Positions 1 to 4,626 of a stretch of 5,937 nt of DNA are shown in pieces. Made by a program: the position numbers and the translations under genes. The notes below the pieces were generated by a model. That model was not told the DNA's origin. It ran no database searches and was given only the letters and a program-made list of their open reading frames with translations. Each line of letters begins with the position of its first letter. Positions within the stretch are counted from its first letter, which is position 1. Source of the DNA: Rhodospirillaceae bacterium (GTDB taxonomy: Bacteria > Pseudomonadota > Alphaproteobacteria > MPNO01 > UBA2964); the NCBI GenBank assembly GCA_018660305.1, contig JABJKO010000126.1, positions 1 to 5,937 of the forward strand, read 5' to 3'.

Positions 1-30
1 CGGCTCAGCGTATTGGAGCCGCCGTTTTTA
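1..30 (+). terminator. Possible intrinsic terminator cut by the left window edge
   Basis: CGGCTC at 1-6 can pair perfectly with GAGCCG at 16-21 across a 9-nt loop. The arm is followed by CCG and then a run of five T (25-29). Bases 22-24 (CCG) would extend the stem if the unseen bases left of the window are CGG. This is the form of a rho-independent terminator for a plus-strand gene ending left of the window, converging on the minus-strand cupin operon. Only six base pairs are visible and the T-run is short, so the call is tentative. Confidence 0.4.
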
Positions 31-127
31 TGTGCGGATAGTCCGAGTTGGGTCAGTAGGTGACACTGTTTGACGCCACGTCCATGTCAGGTTCCGGTGG
101 AAGAGCAGACGTTTCCTGTTCCGCGCC
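31..127. other. Non-coding stretch downstream of the cupin gene
   Basis: This is the region downstream of the minus-strand cupin stop codon. I find no reading frame resembling a known protein and no strong hairpin with a T-run on the minus strand that would end the cupin transcript. Short matches such as GTCA/TGAC (53-65) are too small to interpret. The minus-strand transcript may therefore continue to a signal outside the window. Confidence 0.5.
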
Positions 128-652
128 TTATAACGTTTTCGCGTCGATCAGGACGAAGGCGATGATGCAGGGAGCGTCGCCGCGGTTGGCCCAGGCGTGG
201 TTGGTGCCGCGCTGGACGATTGTGTCGCCGGCCTTCAGATGGACTTCCGACTCGTCCAGCAGCATATGGATTTCGCCCGATATGACGATGGCATAATCGA
301 CGCTGCGGGTGCGGTGCATGCCGGGGTGGCGGACGATGGTGCCATTGTCGGCATCCAGCCCCAATTCCTGTTTCATGGCCTCGTTGCTGAAGCTATGGCC
401 TTCCTGCTCCGGCGGGAATTCCACAATTCGAAACAATGAGCCGCCATCGGGCGGCGAGACGCCGCTTTCCCGATCAGCCTTGTCCATATCACCTTCATTG
501 TCCGCCGGTGTTTCGTCTTCGACCCAGATGAGGGTCGACGTGAGGCCGCTGGCTGAGCGGACGCGGCTATTGGGGGCGGCGGAATCCATGGTGACAATGG
601 CGGTGCCGTTTTCGTCGTGCCCGGTTATGACGCGTCGAATGGGGGAGGTCAT
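128..652 (-). CDS. Cupin domain protein (single C-terminal cupin_2 barrel)
   Basis: The gene encodes a 174-residue, probably cytoplasmic protein with no signal peptide or membrane segment. The C-terminal half is a cupin barrel. Motif 1 lies around residues 111-127 (GMHRTRSVDY followed by a hydrophobic strand and SGE), and motif 2 around 142-156 (GD, then RGTNHAWAN). His113, Asp119 and His152 are the likely metal-site residues. The classical HxH...E of motif 1 is altered: a single His and an Asp stand where His-x-His and Glu are usual. This HRTxSxDY form is, to my knowledge, shared by a recognisable cupin group often found in catabolic clusters, with no assigned reaction. Residues 1-80 are a less conserved arm including FRIVEFPPE (74-82). 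The start is supported by GGAG (plus-strand 661-664) 8 nt upstream. The gene lies 26 nt after the hydrolase stop, so the two are probably co-transcribed. It could be an isomerase, a dioxygenase-like enzyme or a small-molecule binding protein. Confidence 0.88.
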   Translation of the reverse strand: MTSPIRRVITGHDENGTAIVTMDSAAPNSRVRSASGLTSTLIWVEDETPADNEGDMDKADRESGVSPPDGGSLFRIVEFPPEQEGHSFSNEAMKQELGLDADNGTIVRHPGMHRTRSVDYAIVISGEIHMLLDESEVHLKAGDTIVQRGTNHAWANRGDAPCIIAFVLIDAKTL

Positions 653-678
653 CTGTTCTACTCCGATTGCCGGCTGAT

Positions 679-1560
679 CTAACGCGCCAGAAATCCCCGC
701 ACCAGGGCGAGGAATTCGTCGAGCTGGTCATGATGCACCCAGTGGCCGGCTTCCTCCATTGTGACGAATTCGGCATTCTGAAAATGGTCGGGAATTCCCA
801 GTTCCTCGGGATCCTCGGCCCAGCTGTCGGCGCCGCGGATCAGCAGGGTGGGGCAGGTGATCTGCGACCACAGTGCCTGGGTCTGTTCCATGTTGATGCT
901 GAAGGGTGTGAAGGCGCGGACATAATTGTCGAACTTCCAACTATAAGTCCCGTCCTCGTTCTGGTTGACCCCATGGTTGGTGAGATGGCGGGCCTGATCG
1001 GGGCCCAAATGCTTGTTGGCCTCCTGCATGCGGCTCACCGCTTCATCCAGCGTCGCGTAGCGATGGGGCACGCGGGCGGCAAGCCCTCTGGTCTCCTCGA
1101 TCCATTCGGACATGCGGTCATGGGGCGGTTTTTTCATGCGCTCGAGCGCCGTCCGCGGGCCGGGGCCGAGACCTTCGATACCGATGAGTTTGACCACGTT
1201 TTCCGGGTAGGTCCCGGCGTAGCGCAGGCTGATGCCGCTGCCCATGGAATGGCCGATGATGGTGAGTGGCGCCAGCTCCAGCTGATGGATAAGCTGGGTG
1301 ATGTCGTAGACGAACTCGGGGTATGAATAGCTGCCGCCAACCATCCATTGGGAATCCCCGTGACCGCGCAGATCAGGTGCGATCACGTGGTATTCATCGC
1401 GCAGAGCCTCGGCGACCCAGTCCCAGTTGCGGCAATGATCGCGCCCGCCATGGACCAGGAGCAGCGGCGGCGCGCTCTCGTTGCCCCAATCCACATAATG
1501 AAGCCGCAATCTTTGGGAAAAATAGCTATGCGAAGTGGGGCCGGGAATCGAAAGGCTCAT
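679..1560 (-). CDS. Alpha/beta hydrolase fold enzyme
   Basis: This 293-residue cytoplasmic protein shows the full alpha/beta hydrolase layout. After an N-terminal strand pair come the oxyanion-hole motif HGGRD (37-41), the DLRGHGDS loop (63-70), the nucleophile elbow GHSMGS with Ser105, a helical cap region (about 130-225), the acid in RGADSW (Asp245) and the catalytic His in EAGHWVHH (His273). A Ser nucleophile points to an esterase, lipase, C-C-bond hydrolase or related activity; epoxide hydrolases and haloalkane dehalogenases of this fold use Asp instead. The substrate cannot be named. It is the first gene of a minus-strand operon with the cupin and diverges from the binding-protein gene. 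The chosen ATG at 1560-1558 has no good Shine-Dalgarno, being preceded directly by seven C on the coding strand. An ATG 13 nt further upstream is out of frame. The N-terminus is thus the least certain part; the catalytic assignment is firm. Confidence 0.92.
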   Translation of the reverse strand: MSLSIPGPTSHSYFSQRLRLHYVDWGNESAPPLLLVHGGRDHCRNWDWVAEALRDEYHVIAPDLRGHGDSQWMVGGSYSYPEFVYDITQLIHQLELAPLTIIGHSMGSGISLRYAGTYPENVVKLIGIEGLGPGPRTALERMKKPPHDRMSEWIEETRGLAARVPHRYATLDEAVSRMQEANKHLGPDQARHLTNHGVNQNEDGTYSWKFDNYVRAFTPFSINMEQTQALWSQITCPTLLIRGADSWAEDPEELGIPDHFQNAEFVTMEEAGHWVHHDQLDEFLALVRGFLAR

Positions 1561-1592
1561 GGGGGGGACTCATATGTTCCACTGTGGCGCCG

Positions 1593-1620
1593 ATTAAACC
1601 CCTTCGGACCGGCCTGTCAA
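1593..1620 (-). promoter_or_regulatory. Sigma70-type promoter of the hydrolase-cupin operon
   Basis: On the minus strand a perfect -35 box TTGACA (plus-strand 1615-1620) is followed after 16 nt by TTTAAT (plus-strand 1593-1598), which matches the TATAAT consensus at five of six positions. Transcription would start near 1586, giving a leader of about 25 nt before the hydrolase ATG at 1560. Position, spacing and box quality all fit a housekeeping promoter for the leftward operon. The -35 box lies inside the left arm of the inverted repeat at 1607-1643. Confidence 0.6.
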
Positions 1621-1643
1621 TTGCCGAGACAGGACGGCCGGTC
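1607..1643. promoter_or_regulatory. Imperfect inverted repeat, candidate operator
   Basis: The left arm is GACCGGCCTGTC (1607-1618) and the right arm GACAGGACGGCCGGTC (1628-1643). They are exact reverse complements over 12 bp except for four extra bases (ACGG, 1634-1637) in the right arm, with a 9-nt centre. The left arm overlaps the -35 box of the leftward promoter, and the element sits between the two divergent start regions. A repressor or activator site that controls one or both operons is the natural reading. No regulator gene is in the window. A second overlapping pair, GAGAC (1626-1630) and GTCTC (1641-1645), adds to the symmetry. Confidence 0.45.
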
Positions 1644-1668
1644 TCACAGGGGCTTTCGGCCAACAACC

Positions 1669-1697
1669 TTGCGTTCGGACGCCGCAAAATCCAGAAT
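1669..1697 (+). promoter_or_regulatory. Weak candidate promoter of the rightward operon
   Basis: TTGCGT (1669-1674) and CAGAAT (1692-1697) are separated by 17 nt and would start transcription near 1704, about 24 nt before the binding-protein ATG. Both boxes are poor matches to the sigma70 consensus, so an activator would probably be needed if this is real. A small hairpin GCGT-TCGG-ACGC (1671-1682) lies in the same place. The true promoter could be elsewhere in 1561-1727. Confidence 0.22.
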
Positions 1698-1727
1698 GCA
1701 CGCAGTCATAAATCAGGGAGAATATGA

Positions 1728-2807
1728 ATGTCGATTTTCAGAACGCCTCTACCCGTTATTGCGGCGATTACGGGTATCGCGGCGGGTGCTTTCACCGGCG
1801 CTGCCGTTGCAGACGAGGTTTCCGATTTTTATAGCGGCAAGCAGCTCGCCATCCAGGTGGGATTTGGCGCCGGCGGCGGGTACGATACCACCTCGCGAAT
1901 CCTGGCGCGCCATTTCGGCAAGCACGTTCCCGGAAATCCCACGGTCATTGTCCAGAATGTGCCCGGCGCCGGCAGCATGAAGCTCGCCAACCGGATCTAT
2001 AACTCGGTGCCCAAAGACGGCAGTGTTCTCGGCGTCTTTTCGTCGTCGGCCGCCATGGTGCCGCTCTATGGCAAGCGCAAGGCTAAGTTCGATACCAGCA
2101 AGTTCGAATGGATTGGCAGTATTCATAGCGATGTGATGGCCTGCGGTGTCTGGAAGGGTGCCCGCCAGGGCATCAAGACCCTGCCGGATTTCGTCGCCGC
2201 CAAGAAGCCCATCATCTTCGGTTCCACCGGCGTCACGTCGCCGCTGAGTACCTTCCCGCTGTTTCTCAAGAACGTGCTGGGGGCCAACGTCAAGGTGGTG
2301 CACGGCTATCGCGGTACCAAGGGTGTAAGCCTCGGCATGCAGAACGGCGAGCTCGACGGCACCTGCGGCATGTTTGAATCATCCGTCCGGGGCGCCTTTT
2401 TCCCCAGCTTCAAGTCCGGTGATCTGACCCTGTTCGTGCAGCTCGGCACCACGCGCAACGTGCCCCTGTTCGGCAATGCGACAAACGTCTTCACCATGCT
2501 GAAGACCGAAGAGCAGAAACAGATGGCACGGCTGCTGTTCGGCCCGTCGGAAATCACCCGTCCCTTTACCGCACCGCCCGGCACGCCGAAGGCCCGCGTC
2601 GCCGCCCTGCGCAAGGCGTTGCTGAATACCATGAAGGACCCCGCTTTGGTCGCCGATGGCAAGAAGATCAAGACGACCTTCAAGCCCATGGGCGGCGCCG
2701 AAGTGGCGGCGGCATTTGCCGCATTCTACCGGACGCCCCGGGCGCTGGTGGACAAGACCTATGAGTTGACCATCACCAGGAAAAACCCGCGGAAGAAAAA
2801 GAAATAG
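1728..2807 (+). CDS. TctC/Bug-like periplasmic solute-binding protein
   Basis: This 359-residue exported protein belongs to the substrate-binding component family of tripartite tricarboxylate transporters (Bug proteins), which bind carboxylates and related small molecules in the periplasm. Residues 1-28 form a Sec-type signal peptide with a short basic start, a hydrophobic core and AVA before Asp29. The mature part has the family loops: VGFGAGGGYD (44-53), PGNPTVIVQNVPGAGS (68-83), KDG (96-98), GSTG (165-168), and HGYRGTKGV followed by MQNGELDGT (192-212). The mature protein has only two cysteines (139 and 213), which could form a disulfide. It is longer than typical ~325-residue Bug proteins, and it ends in a lysine-rich tail (RKNPRKKKK, 351-359). 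AGGGAG at 1715-1720 lies 7 nt before the ATG; an earlier ATG at 1724 is out of frame. No TctA or TctB membrane subunit is present, so it is an orphan here. It is the first gene of the rightward operon. Confidence 0.9.
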   Translation: MSIFRTPLPVIAAITGIAAGAFTGAAVADEVSDFYSGKQLAIQVGFGAGGGYDTTSRILARHFGKHVPGNPTVIVQNVPGAGSMKLANRIYNSVPKDGSVLGVFSSSAAMVPLYGKRKAKFDTSKFEWIGSIHSDVMACGVWKGARQGIKTLPDFVAAKKPIIFGSTGVTSPLSTFPLFLKNVLGANVKVVHGYRGTKGVSLGMQNGELDGTCGMFESSVRGAFFPSFKSGDLTLFVQLGTTRNVPLFGNATNVFTMLKTEEQKQMARLLFGPSEITRPFTAPPGTPKARVAALRKALLNTMKDPALVADGKKIKTTFKPMGGAEVAAAFAAFYRTPRALVDKTYELTITRKNPRKKKK

Positions 2808-2855
2808 CACCGCAGGGGAATATGTCTGTTCGAGACTTAACCGGGAGGCGTTCTG

Positions 2856-4577
2856 ATGACCTATGATCTTATCATTCGTGGCGGCAGCATTGCTGATGGC
2901 AAGGGCACACCCCTTTTTGAGGCGGACATCGCCATAAGTGATGGCAAGATCGTTGAGATCGGCTCGGTTTCCGATTCCGGTACGGAGGAAATCGATGCCC
3001 GTGGCAAGCTGGTCGCACCGGGTTTCGTGGATGTGCATTCCCATTATGACGGACAGGCCATCTGGGACAACCGGCTGCTGTGTTCCGGCTGGCACGGCAT
3101 CACTACCACGGTCATGGGCAATTGCGGCGTCGGCTTCGCGCCGGTCAGGCCCGAGGACCGCGAGACCCTGGTGGAGCTCATGGAAGGGGTGGAGGACATT
3201 CCTGGCCCTGTCATGCGCGAGGGACTGAGCTGGGACTGGACGACGTTTCCCGAGTTCATGGACGCGCTGGAGCGGCGTCCCCACGACATCGATCTCTGTG
3301 CCCAACTGCCGCATTCCGCCTTGCGTGTCTATGTTATGGGGGAGCGCGCGGTAAAGCGTGAGGAAGCCACAGCCGAGGATATCGCGGAGATGCGGCGGCT
3401 GACCGAAGAAGCCATGCATGCCGGCGCGTTCGGTTTCACCACGTCGCGCACCCTTAACCATCGGACCCTCAAGGGCGAGCTGATCCCGTCCATGGGGGCG
3501 ACCCTGGAAGAGTTTGCCGGTGTCGCCAAGGGGCTGAGCGATGCGGGCAAGGGGGTTTTGCAGATCATCGCCGATCTGCCGCCGGAAACGCGGGCCCATG
3601 AATTTTCCATCATGCGCGGTATGGTGGAGGCTTGCGGCCGGCCCCTGTCCGCCACCGTCCTGCAGCGCAATACCGATCCGGACGGGTTCCGCGATTTCAT
3701 GAATATGATCGAGGGCGCCGTCTCCGACGGCCTGCCCATGCATGCCCAGGTGGCGCCGCGCCCCATCGGCACGCTGTTTTCCATCGATATGCACCGCCAC
3801 CCGTTCTGTTTTCACCCGTCCTACAAGGCCATTGCCGAGGAGCCGCTGGACAAGAAGGTCGCCATCATGCGCGACCCGGCATTCCGCGAGAAAATCCTGT
3901 CGGAAAGTGCCGAGCATCACACCGAACAGCAGGTGCGCCGGGTGCAGAGTTTCGATTATCTGTTCCCATTCGGTGACCCGCCCAACTACACGCCGTCGAA
4001 AGAGGATTCGGTGACCGCCATTGCGGCCCGTGAGGGCCGCACCGTGTTCGAGGTGGCCTACGATCTTCTGATCGAGGACGACGGCCGCGCCATGCTGTTC
4101 GCCCCCAACAATAACTATGCGGACTACACGCTCAACGCCTGCAAGGAGCTGATGGAGAATCCCAACGCCATCGTTGCGCTTAGCGATGGCGGGGCCCATG
4201 TGGAGCACATCATGGATGTGAGCTACTCCACCTACTTGCTGACCTATTGGGGTCGCGACCGGCCGGAAGGCGCGCTGGACGTGAGCTGGCTGATCAAGCG
4301 CATGACCGGCGACGCGGCAACCAAGCTAGGGCTGCTCGATCGCGGCATCCTCGCGCCGGGCTACAAGGCCGACATCAATGTGATCGATCACGGCCGCTTG
4401 CGCATCGGCCGGCCCTATATGGTCAACGACCTGCCCATGGGGGCCAAGCGCCTTCTGCAGGAAGCCGAGGGCTATGAGGCGACCATTGTCTCCGGCGTGC
4501 CGATTTACAAGGAAGGCGAAGCCACCGGCGCGCTGCCCGGTAAGCTGGTGCGCGGCGCGCAAGCCGCCCCTGTGTGA
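2856..4577 (+). CDS. Amidohydrolase family protein, N-acyl-D-amino-acid deacylase-like
   Basis: This 573-residue cytoplasmic metal-dependent hydrolase has the D-aminoacylase-type composite fold. An N-terminal beta segment (1-55, with LIIRGGSIADGKG) and a C-terminal segment (about 497-560, with GILAPGYKADINVID) should form the small beta-sandwich around a TIM barrel. Metal-site motifs are HSHYD (His61, His63, Asp65), NCG (Cys90) and SDGGAH (Asp444, the expected catalytic Asp). The two barrel histidines of the characterised Alcaligenes D-aminoacylase are not seen at the matching places: LQIIAD (235-240) and TVLQRN (267-272) replace them. The reaction is therefore probably hydrolysis of an amide or related bond, but the N-acyl-D-amino-acid substrate is only a family label. 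The start is set by GGGAGG (2843-2848), 7 nt upstream of the ATG. The gene is 48 nt after the binding protein and 49 nt before the GMC gene, consistent with one transcript. Confidence 0.9.
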   Translation: MTYDLIIRGGSIADGKGTPLFEADIAISDGKIVEIGSVSDSGTEEIDARGKLVAPGFVDVHSHYDGQAIWDNRLLCSGWHGITTTVMGNCGVGFAPVRPEDRETLVELMEGVEDIPGPVMREGLSWDWTTFPEFMDALERRPHDIDLCAQLPHSALRVYVMGERAVKREEATAEDIAEMRRLTEEAMHAGAFGFTTSRTLNHRTLKGELIPSMGATLEEFAGVAKGLSDAGKGVLQIIADLPPETRAHEFSIMRGMVEACGRPLSATVLQRNTDPDGFRDFMNMIEGAVSDGLPMHAQVAPRPIGTLFSIDMHRHPFCFHPSYKAIAEEPLDKKVAIMRDPAFREKILSESAEHHTEQQVRRVQSFDYLFPFGDPPNYTPSKEDSVTAIAAREGRTVFEVAYDLLIEDDGRAMLFAPNNNYADYTLNACKELMENPNAIVALSDGGAHVEHIMDVSYSTYLLTYWGRDRPEGALDVSWLIKRMTGDAATKLGLLDRGILAPGYKADINVIDHGRLRIGRPYMVNDLPMGAKRLLQEAEGYEATIVSGVPIYKEGEATGALPGKLVRGAQAAPV

Positions 4578-4592
4578 CAAGGGGCAGCCCCT
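4566..4592 (+). other. Mutually exclusive hairpin arms around the deacylase stop codon
   Basis: GCCCCT (4566-4571), AGGGGC (4580-4585) and GCCCCT (4587-4592) can form two alternative hairpins that share the middle arm. The first encloses the stop codon (TGA 4575-4577) in its loop; the second has a very tight turn after the stop. There is no T-run afterwards, so this is not an intrinsic terminator. A ribosome terminating at 4577 would cover the first two arms and could shift the fold. The sequence relationship is certain; a function is not. Confidence 0.35.
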
Positions 4593-4600
4593 GACGTAAA

Positions 4601-4623
4601 ATCCTTCCAAAATCAGGGAGGAT
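4601..4623 (+). promoter_or_regulatory. Hairpin that sequesters the GMC gene ribosome binding site
   Basis: ATCCTTCC (4601-4608) can pair with GGGAGGAT (4616-4623) through eight consecutive pairs, one of them G-U, across a 7-nt loop (AAAATCA). The right arm contains essentially the whole Shine-Dalgarno sequence AGGGAGG (4615-4621), which sits 5 nt before the GTG start at 4627. When folded, the site would be hidden from the ribosome, so translation would depend on melting by temperature, a protein, an sRNA or upstream ribosomes. The pairing is visible; regulation is inferred. Confidence 0.45.
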
Positions 4624-4626
4624 AAT

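Noticed and set aside
60..296. Small plus-strand frame at the left edge
   Set aside because: It overlaps the 3' part of the cupin gene in antisense, has no convincing Shine-Dalgarno and encodes low-complexity sequence.
667..1326. 219-codon plus-strand frame opposite the hydrolase
   Set aside because: The minus strand encodes the complete catalytic triad of the hydrolase; this frame is its antisense shadow.
1323..1980. Two plus-strand frames crossing the hydrolase start and the divergent region (1323-1727 and 1348-1980)
   Set aside because: They run through the promoter region and into the binding-protein gene out of frame, and their Arg/Pro-rich translations lack any recognisable motif.
2786..2817. 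CCCGCGG / CCGCAGGG pairing around the binding-protein stop codon
   Set aside because: It needs a bulge and a 17-nt loop and has no T-run; probably chance in GC-rich sequence.
2824..2836. Hairpin GTCT-GTTCG-AGAC between the binding-protein and deacylase genes
   Set aside because: Only four base pairs and no T-run; too weak for a terminator, and it does not reach the deacylase Shine-Dalgarno.
2379..4208. 609-codon open frame on the minus strand opposite the binding protein and deacylase
   Set aside because: It overlaps two clearly recognisable genes, its translation resembles no family, and long antisense frames are expected from GC-rich codon bias.
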